Numbered from the stretch's first letter, positions 28,182-37,556 are shown. The stretch is 64,000 nucleotides of DNA from an uncultured Alphaproteobacteria bacterium (GCA_902525035.1 CABZFN010000001.1:164744-228743), one strand, 5' to 3'. Translations and numbers: made by a program. The notes: generated from the sequence alone by a model not told the origin.

Positions 28182-29270
28182 TTATTTTTTATGAATTAAT
28201 TTAAAGATATCAACACCTATTTGATCTAGTATATGTGCTATATCAATTGGAACCCAATTTTCACGAATTAAACCTTCGTGATGTAAATAAAAATCCATTA
28301 CTCTCATTTCTACCATGATATTATTTGGCTCAAAACCTAACCAATGATTAGAGCCGTACTTACTCTTAATACTATGCCATCCTCCAGTCATCGAATAATT
28401 ACCATCTCCAATTTCAACATAATGACCGACTGTATTATAGTCTCTTTCTTTAAAAGTTAATCTAAATGGTAGTTGATGATGATCAACAAAACCTCTCAGT
28501 CCTCTTGCTGTCCCAACTCCTGAAGGACCAAACCACATCATTTTAGGATGCCAATATTTTTTTTGTTCATGATCATTAATCAAATTATATCTTATATTAT
28601 CGGTAGAAAATGTTGGTTCCATTTCAGGTTTAGTCCCTAAACTTATTTGCATTGTAAGTGATTGATGCAAAGACTTTATAGATAATTTTTTGTCTAAATT
28701 TGTATTATTTTCACCATCTCCAGTTATTGGTGCAGGCCACATGCCCTCGGCTCCTAATGATTTGTGTAATGGCCAATAACCAGCTTGACGAATAAAATCC
28801 ACAGTATCAATTAAAATATACGATTTAATAATTTTATTATTTGTTATTTGATGACAATGACATGTTCTAAGGTAAATTGTTTTATTTGTAGGTGGTACAC
28901 CTAACCATTCGTTAATAAATGTTCCAGTAAGGTGACTTATGTAGGAAACAAAAATTTTATCTTCATAAGCGCCACCAATTACTATATTATTTCTAATTTC
29001 TAGATCAGCAAATGCATTTTTAATAGGTTTCCAGAGTTTATTCTTAATTTCACCAATACCTTTTATTTCATTAATTGGATAAAAAGCATTTAGCTCTGCA
29101 TCTTTGTGATAAAACTTTTCTAATTCTTTCTCTAAATTTTCATTTGAAGACTCTACAATTTTTTTTAATAAATTTTTAAAATATATTTTATTTTTTATAT
29201 TTTGTTGAAGATCTAGATCAATATGGAAAATAGATTCTCTTTTTTCAACAGCCTTTTCAAATGATTCCAT
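28182..29270 (-). CDS. NTF2/SnoaL-like two-domain protein A
   Basis: A 362-residue protein with two NTF2-fold (SnoaL-like) halves, about residues 40-165 and 195-355. The second half has [23 protein letters not shown] and ends [21 protein letters not shown], shared closely with proteins C, E and F of this island. The SnoaL fold forms a pocket used by cyclases, isomerases and hydratases; no specific reaction can be assigned. It is the first gene of a two-gene transcript with the HpsN-like dehydrogenase, divergent from the bicupin gene over an ATTCA-N6-TGAAT operator at 29307-29322. Confidence 0.7.
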   Translation of the reverse strand: MESFEKAVEKRESIFHIDLDLQQNIKNKIYFKNLLKKIVESSNENLEKELEKFYHKDAELNAFYPINEIKGIGEIKNKLWKPIKNAFADLEIRNNIVIGGAYEDKIFVSYISHLTGTFINEWLGVPPTNKTIYLRTCHCHQITNNKIIKSYILIDTVDFIRQAGYWPLHKSLGAEGMWPAPITGDGENNTNLDKKLSIKSLHQSLTMQISLGTKPEMEPTFSTDNIRYNLINDHEQKKYWHPKMMWFGPSGVGTARGLRGFVDHHQLPFRLTFKERDYNTVGHYVEIGDGNYSMTGGWHSIKSKYGSNHWLGFEPNNIMVEMRVMDFYLHHEGLIRENWVPIDIAHILDQIGVDIFKLIHKK

Positions 29271-29306
29271 ACTTACTGATTAATACCTTTAAATAATAAT
29301 TGATTT

Positions 29307-29322
29307 ATTCAATATATTGAAT
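29307..29322. promoter_or_regulatory. Putative LacI-family operator ATTCA-N6-TGAAT (copy 1)
   Basis: The sequence ATTCAATATATTGAAT is a perfect 16-bp palindrome in the 88-nt divergent gap between NTF2 protein A and the bicupin gene. It has the same half-sites and spacing as copies at 33512, 36160 and 36224. A near copy with a 7-nt spacer follows at 29326-29342, so two sites may lie side by side. Confidence 0.6.
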
Positions 29323-29358
29323 ATTATTCAACAAAAATGAATAAAATAATCTAAAAAT

Positions 29359-30330
29359 ATGTCAATTAATATTACATCAAGACTAGCTAAATTCGATGAC
29401 TTAGTTCCAAGTAACATTCCTTTTGTTGAGGGTAAGTTAAAAGGCCATCAAGATAGAAAAAATTACTCTGTTATTGGACCAGGGGTAAGTGAAGATGCAA
29501 AACAAAATGTAAAAATTGCAGAAGCCCATGGATTTAACATTGGTGCTGTAAGTGCGGCCCCTATGAATGGTTCTGGTTTGCACAGTCACACAACAGCCGA
29601 AGTATTTATTATTCACTCAGGAGCCTGGCGCTTCTACTGGGGCGTAGATGGTACAGAAGGAGAAGTAATATTGTATAAAGGTGATGTAGCATCTTTTCCA
29701 ACAAATATGTTTAGAGGATTTCAAAATGTTAGTGATGAGGAAGCTTTAATGTTTGTTGTTTTAGGTGAAAATGACCCAGGAGTGATTACATGGACTCCCA
29801 AATTATTAAAAGAAGCAAAAAAATCAGGAATGGTTCTGCTTGATGATAATTCTTTAATTGATACTGAAAAAAATAAAATTGCAGATGAAAATAAAATCAT
29901 TCAACCATTACAAGATAAAGAACTTGAAAAATTTGATCATTACACATCTTCAGAAATTGAAAAATTTGTAATACGTTTAAGTGATAGGGATAAATATTTT
30001 ACTGATGATGAGCATTTTAATTCTAATAAAATCATTAATTATCTCGATCAATTTAATATTCACAATAAGTCATTTGATCCTTATATTCCTCATAAAACTG
30101 GCTTTAGTCTTTCTCTGCTGAATGGAAAAAATGCTCATGTTCATGAATATACACTTGAGAAATCAGAAGTATTTCATTGCTTGTCGGGCAGTTGGGAAAT
30201 TAATTGTGATGGACAAAAAATTGTCATTAATTCAAGAGATACCTTTTCGGTACCAAAAGATGCATCAAGATCTATAAAACAGATAAGTGAAAATGATGGA
30301 AGCTTATTTATAATAAGACAAACCAATTAA
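29359..30330 (+). CDS. Bicupin protein
   Basis: A 323-residue protein with two cupin domains. The first has metal-type ligands in SGLHSHTTAEVFIIHSGAW (His, His, Glu) and a later TNMFRGFQNVS strand. The second has AHVHEYTLEKSEVFHCLSGSW with a similar set. Bicupins of this sort serve as dioxygenases, isomerases or decarboxylases in catabolic clusters. It begins a plus-strand run (bicupin, NTF2-like B, MetE-like) with gaps of 12 and 6 nt, under a candidate operator. Substrate not known. Confidence 0.75.
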   Translation: MSINITSRLAKFDDLVPSNIPFVEGKLKGHQDRKNYSVIGPGVSEDAKQNVKIAEAHGFNIGAVSAAPMNGSGLHSHTTAEVFIIHSGAWRFYWGVDGTEGEVILYKGDVASFPTNMFRGFQNVSDEEALMFVVLGENDPGVITWTPKLLKEAKKSGMVLLDDNSLIDTEKNKIADENKIIQPLQDKELEKFDHYTSSEIEKFVIRLSDRDKYFTDDEHFNSNKIINYLDQFNIHNKSFDPYIPHKTGFSLSLLNGKNAHVHEYTLEKSEVFHCLSGSWEINCDGQKIVINSRDTFSVPKDASRSIKQISENDGSLFIIRQTN

Positions 30331-30342
30331 ATATTTTTACAT

Positions 30343-31335
30343 ATGAAGGGTTTTGATAATAAGTTTAAAGATTTACCTGATTATATCTTAAAAATAACAT
30401 ATGAAATTTGGGAAAATAATGATGTTGAGGCTATAAGAGATTATTATGCTGATACTCCTAAAGTTAGCCAACCCACTCCCACAAGATCTCCCTCAGGAGT
30501 AATTTATGGTGCTGAACCAGTAATTGAAAGCACTTATGCTAGTAAAAAACTTTTTCCAGACAGAACTCTTTTAGGGGAGGATGTAATTTGGACTGGTAAT
30601 GATGAAGAAGGATATTTTTCTTCTCATCGAATATTATCAACTTCTACCCATTCAGTTGACGGCATGTATGGTGAGGCAACTGGAAAAAAATTATATTATA
30701 GAACTATTGCTGATTGTGCTTGTATGAATAATCAGGTTTATGATGAGTGGCTTGTTAGGGACCAAGGGGCGATTGTTAGGCAAATTGGAATAGATCCTAA
30801 AGAGTTTGCCAATAATTTAATCAAAAATGAAGGTGGGTCAGAAAAAGCGAGTAAACCTTTTGATGAAAATACTCCTCTTAAATCAATTTACACATCACCC
30901 ATATTAGCTTCTGGTAATTGTGGTGAAACTTATGCAAATCTTCTAACATCAATTATGAATATTAATTTGGAGAAAACTATTAATGATAATTATGATAGAG
31001 CAGTTCAACAATTTCAACCTGGTGGTTACACTCACTATGGTAAAGATGAGGTTATTAAATTTTGGAAACAACTAAGAAATGCTTTTCCTAACTCTTTATT
31101 CTCTGTTGATCATATTGCTTTTACAGAAGAAATTGATCAACCTAAAAAAGCTTCAGTTAGATGGTCTTTAGTTGGAAAACATGAAGGTAATGGTATTTTT
31201 GGTAAAGCATCTGATGCAAAGATATATGTAATGGGCATTAACCATGTTGAATTTGGACCAAGAGGTATTAAAAATGAATGGGTTTTGTATGATGAAACCA
31301 TGATTTGGAAACAAATTTTATTAAAAACTGGATAG
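30343..31335 (+). CDS. NTF2/SnoaL-like two-domain protein B
   Basis: A 330-residue protein with two NTF2-fold halves. The first starts ILKITYEIWENNDVEAIRDYY and contains EDVIWTGNDEEGYFSSHR, a pattern nearly repeated in protein D of this island. The second half has a PGGYTHYGKDEVIKFWKQL segment and ends EWVLYDETMIWKQIL. This B/D type is distinct from the A/C/F type. It lies between the bicupin and MetE-like genes in one transcript. Likely an enzyme acting on a small organic intermediate; reaction unknown. Confidence 0.68.
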   Translation: MKGFDNKFKDLPDYILKITYEIWENNDVEAIRDYYADTPKVSQPTPTRSPSGVIYGAEPVIESTYASKKLFPDRTLLGEDVIWTGNDEEGYFSSHRILSTSTHSVDGMYGEATGKKLYYRTIADCACMNNQVYDEWLVRDQGAIVRQIGIDPKEFANNLIKNEGGSEKASKPFDENTPLKSIYTSPILASGNCGETYANLLTSIMNINLEKTINDNYDRAVQQFQPGGYTHYGKDEVIKFWKQLRNAFPNSLFSVDHIAFTEEIDQPKKASVRWSLVGKHEGNGIFGKASDAKIYVMGINHVEFGPRGIKNEWVLYDETMIWKQILLKTG

Positions 31336-31341
31336 AATAAT

Positions 31342-32469
31342 ATGTCATCAATTCAAACAACACATGTAGGAAGTCTACCTCGATCAAAAGAATTATCTGA
31401 ATTTTTATTTGCAAAAGATAAAGGTGAAAATTTTAATCAAAGTAATTTTGATAATATTTTAAAGGACAATGTTGAAAAAGTTGTCAAACAACAAATTGAT
31501 GTTGGAATTGATTTTATCAGTGATGGTGAAATGAGTAAAATTAGTTATGCTACTTATATTAAAGATAGAATTGATGGATTTTCAGGAGAAAGTGAGAGAA
31601 GAGCACCCGCAGACCTTGATGACTTCCCTGAATATAAAGAAAAAATTGCTAAAAGTGGAGGTACTCCAACTTATACAAGGCCCTGCTGTACAAATGAGCT
31701 TAAGCTAAAAGATGAAAACTCCCTCATTAATGATTTAAATAATTTTAAAAGTTCACTCAATAAAAATAATCATCACAAAGCTTTTATGAATGCTGCTTCC
31801 CCAGGAGTAATAAATGTCTTTATGCCGAACAAATTCTATAATTCTGAAGAAGAATATTTAGATAAGCTATCTAATATAATGGCCAAAGAATATGAAACAA
31901 TTACAAAATCAGAAATCCTAGTTCAATTGGATTGCCCTGATCTTGCACTCGCTAGGCATATGAATTTTAAAGATTTATCTGAAGATGAATTTATTAAACG
32001 TGCAGAAATACAAATTGAATGTTTGAATGCAGCTTTGGAAAATGTAGATGTTGAGAAAACAAGAATGCATATATGCTGGGGTAACTATGAAGGACCTCAT
32101 ACTCATGACATTGCTTTAGAGAAAATTTTACCTATTATTCTAAAATCTAAAATAAAATATTTCTTAATTGAATCTTCAAACCCTAGACACTCACATGAAT
32201 GGAAGGTTTTTCAAGATATCAAATTACCAAAAGATAAAATTTTAGTCCCAGGTGTTATTGATTCTACCTCTAATTTTGTAGAACATCCTGAAGTTGTGGC
32301 TGATAGATTAATTCAATATTCTACGGTAATTCCTAAAGATCAATTAATGGCTGGTACAGATTGTGGTTTTAGTACATTTGCCGGCTTTGGAAAAATTGAT
32401 GAAAAAATTTGTTACGAAAAGCTTCATGCATTAGTTGAGGGTACTAAACTTGCATCAAAAGTTATCTAA
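31342..32469 (+). CDS. MetE-like cobalamin-independent methyltransferase core protein
   Basis: A 375-residue protein equivalent to only the C-terminal catalytic domain of MetE. It begins TTHVGSLPRS as MetE C-domains do. The zinc ligands appear kept: HIC in RMHICWGNYEGPH and the Cys of GTDCGFS. MetE N-domain and full length (about 750) are absent. Such core proteins include methyltransferases and epoxyalkane:CoM transferases, so the acceptor could be homocysteine or another thiol. It ends the bicupin transcript and abuts convergent gene C. Confidence 0.75.
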   Translation: MSSIQTTHVGSLPRSKELSEFLFAKDKGENFNQSNFDNILKDNVEKVVKQQIDVGIDFISDGEMSKISYATYIKDRIDGFSGESERRAPADLDDFPEYKEKIAKSGGTPTYTRPCCTNELKLKDENSLINDLNNFKSSLNKNNHHKAFMNAASPGVINVFMPNKFYNSEEEYLDKLSNIMAKEYETITKSEILVQLDCPDLALARHMNFKDLSEDEFIKRAEIQIECLNAALENVDVEKTRMHICWGNYEGPHTHDIALEKILPIILKSKIKYFLIESSNPRHSHEWKVFQDIKLPKDKILVPGVIDSTSNFVEHPEVVADRLIQYSTVIPKDQLMAGTDCGFSTFAGFGKIDEKICYEKLHALVEGTKLASKVI

Positions 32470-33474
32470 TTACTGATTTAAGAATTTTGCTCTTTCCAAA
32501 AGATCGACTCCTAGTATTTTTAAAAAATGTAAATGATCTATAAAAATCCAATTTTCAGCTAATTTATCACCATCTCTTCGATACAAATCTACAACTCTCA
32601 TTTCAGACTCAATTTTACTAGCATTTGTTAAGCCTAAATATTCTCCCTTAGGTTTCATAATCAAATTTGGCCAGCCAAACCAACCACCTAAATCATCTTC
32701 AGCACTACTTAGTATATGTCCATTAAATCTTACAAATTCTAAGCCATCTTGAAATGGTTTAGTATGTCCTTTTTGATAACCATCGATTGTATATGATGCT
32801 CCAATACCTCCCGGCCCCCACCAAATCATATCATTATGCCAATCAAGTTCTAATTCTTCCTTATAAGATTGCATTTTAGACCCTTTTACAAGGCGGTCTC
32901 GCATTCTATGGATTAGATCTAACGTTTTTTGACTTTCATTTTGATTAGAAGTATTAAATTTTAAACCTTTATGATTCATTGGGCCTGGTGTAACACAAAC
33001 TAGACCTGAAGATTCAGGAATTACAGAAAGACCTAGTTGCTGCATAAAATTCATTACATCCAAAAAAATAGCTCCTTCAGTAATTTTATTATTTTCAACT
33101 TTATAAAATTCTGCAAATCGTAACAAAATAGATTTATAATTAGGGTTAAGACCTAAAAAAGATTTATTAAATACACCCATGAAATGACCCATACTTGAGA
33201 TCCATTTACTTTCATTCTTATCAAGCGAGTTTATACCTGCATAAAATATATCTAATCGACGTTGTATAGGTGAAAATGAATCCTTAATTGGTTTCCAAAG
33301 ATTTTTTGCAATAAGATCTGTACTACTTATTTCGTTGAAAGGATGGGTACACTTCATATTAAAATCTTCTGATACATATTTAGAGATAACTTCAGTTAAA
33401 GACTCAATGTCGCAACTATCTATTTCACTAAAATAATCTAATACTAATTTTTTTTCTGTTTGAAGATCCGTCAT
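32470..33474 (-). CDS. NTF2/SnoaL-like two-domain protein C
   Basis: A 334-residue two-domain NTF2-like protein of the same type as A and F. The first half has LWKPIKDSFSPIQRRLDIFYAG and a long hydrophobic core; the second has WHNDMIWWGPGGIGASYTIDGYQ and ends ENWIFIDHLHFLKILGVDLL. It is transcribed alone on the minus strand, divergent from protein D over the operator at 33512-33527. Catalytic residues are not evident; the conserved WH..M.W.GP.GIG motif may line the pocket. Confidence 0.68.
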   Translation of the reverse strand: MTDLQTEKKLVLDYFSEIDSCDIESLTEVISKYVSEDFNMKCTHPFNEISSTDLIAKNLWKPIKDSFSPIQRRLDIFYAGINSLDKNESKWISSMGHFMGVFNKSFLGLNPNYKSILLRFAEFYKVENNKITEGAIFLDVMNFMQQLGLSVIPESSGLVCVTPGPMNHKGLKFNTSNQNESQKTLDLIHRMRDRLVKGSKMQSYKEELELDWHNDMIWWGPGGIGASYTIDGYQKGHTKPFQDGLEFVRFNGHILSSAEDDLGGWFGWPNLIMKPKGEYLGLTNASKIESEMRVVDLYRRDGDKLAENWIFIDHLHFLKILGVDLLERAKFLNQ

Positions 33475-33511
33475 TAAATTTGAATTATATTAATAAAGTA
33501 AAAAAGACAAT

Positions 33512-33527
33512 ATTCATTTTTTTGAAT
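33512..33527. promoter_or_regulatory. Putative LacI-family operator ATTCA-N6-TGAAT (copy 2)
   Basis: ATTCATTTTTTTGAAT lies in the 107-nt divergent gap between NTF2-like genes C and D. Half-sites and 6-nt spacing are identical to the copies at 29307, 36160 and 36224. Confidence 0.6.
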
Positions 33528-33581
33528 AAAATTTCATTGCTTTGAAATATTTTTAAATGTATCTCAACTTAAATAAAAATT

Positions 33582-34721
33582 ATGAAAATAAAAAAAATTA
33601 AAGATAAAAGACCAAAAGCTCTCCAAGATCATCACATGCCTAAGAGTTATGATATTTCATTAAAAGCATATGGGGGTGGAGGAACCACAAAATCTTTAAA
33701 TCCAAAACCTAAAAAACTTAAATATCAGTCAATGAAGGGATTTGAAGAACAATATAAAAATATTGTAGATTATATAGTAAGAATTACTTATCAAATTTGG
33801 GAAGAAAAAAACATTGGGTATATTTATGATACATACAGTAAAGATTGCAGAGTTTGGGATGAATTTGGTTTACAATCTGGATCAGAAAAAATAGTAGCTG
33901 ATACAGTACACACTAATAATGCTTTTCCAGACATTAGACTTTTTGCAGATGAAGTTATTTGGGCAGGAGATGAAAAAGCAAGTTTTCATACATCACACAG
34001 AACAATTATTACTGGAACAAATACTGGTTTTAGTAAATTCACCAAACCAACAGGAAAAAAAGTGAGACTATTTTGTATTGCAAATTGTGTAGCAAAAAAT
34101 AATGAAATTTATTACGAAAATGTTGTGTATGATACAGCAGGTTTAATCAAACAGCTTGGATTAAACCTAAATCAAGTTGCAAGACAACTTGTAGATGAAG
34201 GAATAGCAGGGCCATTTGCACCTAATTTTAAAAACTCTAAGCCAAAAAGAAATATTACTAAATTAAAGCCAATCAGTTTTGAAATCCCAGATAAAATTAA
34301 TAATGTACGACAATTTGTTTACTCAGTTTATGATACAATTTGGAACAGAAGAAATTTTTCTGCAATAAATAAAGCATACTCGAGTAGTGTCGAATTTGAA
34401 GGGTCGACAGGACGTAAATTTAAAGGAGTCTTTCAATTGAGAAAGTTTATAATATCAATGCTGGCTTCATTTCCTGATCTTGCACTGAGCATTGAAGATT
34501 TATACTGGATGGGAAATACTAAAGATGGTTATTTAGTTTCAGTACGTTGGGGCGCGGTAGGAACACATAAAGGGAATGGCTCATATGGTCAACCAACTAA
34601 CAGAGAAGTTTATCTTTGGGGAATCACTCAATGGGAAATTAAAAACAATAAAATAATGAAAGAATGGACTGGCTTTAACGAGCTTGCAATTTTAATGCAA
34701 ATTTTAGGAGATAAAAAATGA
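33582..34721 (+). CDS. NTF2/SnoaL-like two-domain protein D with basic N-terminal extension
   Basis: A 379-residue protein. From residue 51 (MKGFEEQYKNI) it matches the start of protein B and continues with two NTF2 halves; motifs YIVRITYQIWEEKN and DEVIWAGDEKASFHTSHR parallel B. The first 50 residues form an extra Lys/Gly-rich segment (YGGGGTTK). An internal start at 33732 would remove it, but the longer frame is open and places the start 55 nt from the operator. It overlaps protein E by 4 nt. Confidence 0.66.
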   Translation: MKIKKIKDKRPKALQDHHMPKSYDISLKAYGGGGTTKSLNPKPKKLKYQSMKGFEEQYKNIVDYIVRITYQIWEEKNIGYIYDTYSKDCRVWDEFGLQSGSEKIVADTVHTNNAFPDIRLFADEVIWAGDEKASFHTSHRTIITGTNTGFSKFTKPTGKKVRLFCIANCVAKNNEIYYENVVYDTAGLIKQLGLNLNQVARQLVDEGIAGPFAPNFKNSKPKRNITKLKPISFEIPDKINNVRQFVYSVYDTIWNRRNFSAINKAYSSSVEFEGSTGRKFKGVFQLRKFIISMLASFPDLALSIEDLYWMGNTKDGYLVSVRWGAVGTHKGNGSYGQPTNREVYLWGITQWEIKNNKIMKEWTGFNELAILMQILGDKK

Positions 34722-35137
34722 CTTTAGATGAAAGTAAAAAACTATTAGAGAATATGTATGATGCACTTAATGCACAGGATCTAGAAGCTCAGCATAAATA
34801 CTGGCATGATAATATGGTTTGGCACGGCCCTCCAGGATTTGGCGATATTCATGGTATAGAAAATTTTAAATATAAAGTCCTAAAACCTTTTTACGAGGCA
34901 TTTCCTGATTACCATGTAAAAAATGATATCGTGGTTGCAGAAGGTGAATGGATAAGTGCAACAGGATTTTTAACAGGAACACATAGTGGTATATATCTTG
35001 GTGTTGAGCCAACAGGTAAGTCTATAAAAATGCAATTCTCAGATTTTTGGACAATTAAAGATGGAAAATTTTTAGACAATTACGTTATGGTAGATAATCA
35101 TGGTGTATTTGAGCAGATGGGGCTTAGCTTTAAATAA
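34718..35137 (+). CDS. NTF2/SnoaL-like single-domain protein E
   Basis: A 139-residue single NTF2-like domain. It carries KYWHDNMVWHGPPGFGDIHGIENFK, corresponding to the second-half motif of A, C and F, and ends with VMVDNHGVFEQMGLSFK. It looks like the one-domain form of the two-domain family. Its start overlaps the stop of D, so the two are probably co-produced and may form a mixed complex. It converges on the lacI-type gene with 1 nt between. Confidence 0.7.
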   Translation: MTLDESKKLLENMYDALNAQDLEAQHKYWHDNMVWHGPPGFGDIHGIENFKYKVLKPFYEAFPDYHVKNDIVVAEGEWISATGFLTGTHSGIYLGVEPTGKSIKMQFSDFWTIKDGKFLDNYVMVDNHGVFEQMGLSFK

Positions 35138-35138
35138 T

Positions 35139-36137
35139 CTATTTTGTTGTTTTTCTTTTAATTAATCTACCTTGGACAATATGATTAATAGGTTCAAAGT
35201 CTGGATCTTTTATAAATTCATTAATTAATTGCGTTGCAAGTTTTGACATTTGTCTAATAGGCTGTCTCACAGTTGTTAGATCATACGACTTCCAGCTAGA
35301 CATAGAAATATCACCATACCCGATAATTTCAATTTGATTTCTAGCTTTAAGACTTTTACTATTTTTAATAAAATCCTGACAACCAAAAGCCATAGTATCA
35401 TCGGCACAAAAAATGGCACTAACATTTTTTTTAAGTATCTTTTCTGCTGCTTGGTATCCACCATCATATGTAAAAAAACCTTTTTCAATATGAAGTTTTA
35501 TTTTTTTATTATTTTTTAAATGTTGCTTAAACCCCTTACTTCTTTCATCACTAACAAACGATCCTCTTGGCCCTTCAATTAATCCAATATTTTGATGTTT
35601 ACTTTGCAAAAAATACTCAGCAACTATTTGACCTCCGTTTTTATGGTCACAGGCAACTGAACTTATAGTAGGAATATTCCAACTTCTATTATATGCAATA
35701 AATTGAATTCTTTTTTGTATACAACTTTCAACAAATGTATCTGTTGGTTTTGTTGCAGAAATAATCGCAACCAATTTATCTTTTAGGTAGGGCTGAATTA
35801 ATTTTTCATCAAGTTCTTCACCATCGTCTGTTGTTATTAATAAAATTCTAAAACCTGCTTGTCGTAAAGCTTCATGTAATTCAATTAGAACCTCTGGATA
35901 ATATCTACTGGTAACATATGGTAAGATTACCCCAACCAAACCACTATTTTCATTCAAGATTGAATTACTTAATAAGTTAGTTGGTTTATATTTTAGTTTT
36001 TTAGCAGCTTCTAAAACTCTTAATTTTGTTCTAGTTGATATACTAGCACCTTTTGTAAAACATCTTGAAACTGCTGACTGGGAGACTCCTGCTAATTTCG
36101 CTACATCCTGTGATGTCGCAGGCTTTATAAAATTCAT
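35139..36137 (-). CDS. LacI family transcriptional regulator
   Basis: A 332-residue repressor. The N-terminal helix-turn-helix and hinge are clear: SQDVAKLAGVSQSAVSRCF at about residues 8-26, with hinge helix LLSNSIL nearby. A periplasmic-binding-protein-like sensor domain follows, ending with TTVRQPIRQMSKLATQL. The gene is divergent from the sugar ABC operon. Two ATTCA-N6-TGAAT palindromes lie in the shared gap, with centres 64 bp apart, and two further copies lie at other divergent promoters in the island, so it probably controls its own operon and the whole NTF2 island. The effector is unknown. Confidence 0.9.
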   Translation of the reverse strand: MNFIKPATSQDVAKLAGVSQSAVSRCFTKGASISTRTKLRVLEAAKKLKYKPTNLLSNSILNENSGLVGVILPYVTSRYYPEVLIELHEALRQAGFRILLITTDDGEELDEKLIQPYLKDKLVAIISATKPTDTFVESCIQKRIQFIAYNRSWNIPTISSVACDHKNGGQIVAEYFLQSKHQNIGLIEGPRGSFVSDERSKGFKQHLKNNKKIKLHIEKGFFTYDGGYQAAEKILKKNVSAIFCADDTMAFGCQDFIKNSKSLKARNQIEIIGYGDISMSSWKSYDLTTVRQPIRQMSKLATQLINEFIKDPDFEPINHIVQGRLIKRKTTK

Positions 36138-36159
36138 TATTTATCCCCTCATTTTTAAT

Positions 36160-36175
36160 ATTCAAAACCTTGAAT
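36160..36175. promoter_or_regulatory. Putative LacI-family operator ATTCA-N6-TGAAT (copy 3)
   Basis: ATTCAAAACCTTGAAT lies 23 nt upstream of the lacI-type start. The pairing extends outward to 11-bp arms (36155-36165 and 36170-36180). It matches the other three copies exactly at both half-sites. Confidence 0.65.
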
Positions 36176-36223
36176 ATTAATTCATATTATTGCAATATTT
36201 ACTAATACTAATATAAAGGATTT

Positions 36224-36239
36224 ATTCATAAATGTGAAT
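36224..36239. promoter_or_regulatory. Putative LacI-family operator ATTCA-N6-TGAAT (copy 4)
   Basis: ATTCATAAATGTGAAT lies 28 nt upstream of the SBP start, with its centre 64 bp from copy 3. It overlaps a second perfect inverted repeat (AAATGTGAA and TTCACATTT, 36230-36248). Placement between promoter and Shine-Dalgarno (AAGGGGA) suits repression of the transporter operon. Confidence 0.65.
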
Positions 36240-36267
36240 TTCACATTTTAATACTAAGGGGAAATAT

Positions 36268-37503
36268 ATGAAAAAATTATTAATAGCTTTATTATTCTCT
36301 TTTGTTAGCACAAGTGCGTTTGCTGGTGGGCATTCACCTTGTGGAGTAACAGATGGATCAATAAAGATTCTAGCTAACGAATTTACAACATACAGAATTT
36401 TCATGGATGAGGTAAAAAGTTGTGCAGGACCTAGTGCAGATTTTTCTGTAACTCACTCCGTTGATCATAATAAATTACAAGTTGCGGCTCTATCAGCTAA
36501 CCCAGCTGAATTTTCTGCAAAACTTGTAACAAACGGTTCAATTACAACTTTAATGAACGATAATTTAATTCGTCCACTTGATGATTTAGTTGCTAAATAC
36601 GGAAGTGCATTACAAGATAATCAAAAGATTATGATTGATGGAAAGATCTATGCAATAGCTTTTATGGCTAACGCACAGCATCTTTGGTACAGAGAAAGCA
36701 TTCTCAATGATTTAGGTATCGCAGTTCCTTCAACATATGAAGAAGTAATTGCAGCTGCAGAAAAAATCAAGGCATCTGGCAAAATGGCTAACCCATATGC
36801 TGGAGCTTTCAAATCTGGATGGAATCTAGGTCAAGAGTTCGTAAACATGTACCTTGGTCACGGAGGTGACTTCTTTAAAGCTGGAACAGCAGAAGTAAGT
36901 GTTAATAATGCTAATGGAGTAGCTGCTCTTAACATGCTTAAAAGATTAACAGAAGTGAGCAACCCTGATTTCTTAACTCAAGATACTAATGCAGTTAAAG
37001 AAGAATGGGAGTCAGGTAATGTAGCACTAATGCATATCTGGAACTCAGGAGCAGCATCATTATTAGATGACGAAGGTGATCAGATGATTAAAGCTGATAC
37101 AAGACTAGCTCCATCTCCATCAGTTGGTGGTGGAATGAAACCTGCAACAACTTTATGGTGGGATGGTTTTGGAATAGCTACAAATACTTCTGATGAAAAT
37201 GCAGAGGCATCTTTTAGAGCTCTTTTAGGTGCAGCAACTTCAACAGAAATGGCAAATGCTAATCCAAATGCAACTATTTGGTTGATTGATGGCTATTCAC
37301 CTGGAGATACAGCAGGACCAGTTGTTGATGCTGCTAACAGAGGTGCAACACCTTACCCAAGCTTACCATACATGAGTCTATTACATGGTGCTTTGAGTAC
37401 AGAACTTGTAGAATTCCTTCAAGGAAATGAGTCTGCTGAAAAGGCATTAGCTGATGTAGAAGCTGCATATGTAGCAAAAGCTACTGAGCAAGGTTTTCTA
37501 TAA
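36268..37503 (+). CDS. Sugar-type ABC transporter substrate-binding protein (family 1)
   Basis: A 411-residue periplasmic binding protein. Residues 1-19 are a signal peptide (KKLLIALLFSFVSTSAFA), followed by a CUT1-type lobe structure with features such as AIAFMANAQHLWYRE and EEWESGNVALMHIWNSGAA, and a repeated-Trp region near TTLWWDG. CUT1 systems import sugars and polyols, though some take glycerol phosphodiesters and sulfonates. A strong Shine-Dalgarno AAGGGGA supports high expression. The gene starts the LacI-linked transporter operon. Ligand unknown. Confidence 0.88.
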   Translation: MKKLLIALLFSFVSTSAFAGGHSPCGVTDGSIKILANEFTTYRIFMDEVKSCAGPSADFSVTHSVDHNKLQVAALSANPAEFSAKLVTNGSITTLMNDNLIRPLDDLVAKYGSALQDNQKIMIDGKIYAIAFMANAQHLWYRESILNDLGIAVPSTYEEVIAAAEKIKASGKMANPYAGAFKSGWNLGQEFVNMYLGHGGDFFKAGTAEVSVNNANGVAALNMLKRLTEVSNPDFLTQDTNAVKEEWESGNVALMHIWNSGAASLLDDEGDQMIKADTRLAPSPSVGGGMKPATTLWWDGFGIATNTSDENAEASFRALLGAATSTEMANANPNATIWLIDGYSPGDTAGPVVDAANRGATPYPSLPYMSLLHGALSTELVEFLQGNESAEKALADVEAAYVAKATEQGFL

Positions 37504-37523
37504 ACCATATAATTATTTATGTT

Positions 37524-37556
37524 AAAGTGGAACATTATTATGTTCCACTTTTTTTT
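37524..37556 (+). terminator. Hairpin with T-run between SBP and permease genes
   Basis: AAAGTGGAACAT (37524-37535) pairs perfectly with ATGTTCCACTTT (37540-37551) across a 4-nt loop and is followed by a T-run. It has the form of an intrinsic terminator. In the middle of an operon it probably attenuates transcription and lets the binding protein be made in excess of the permeases. Confidence 0.85.
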
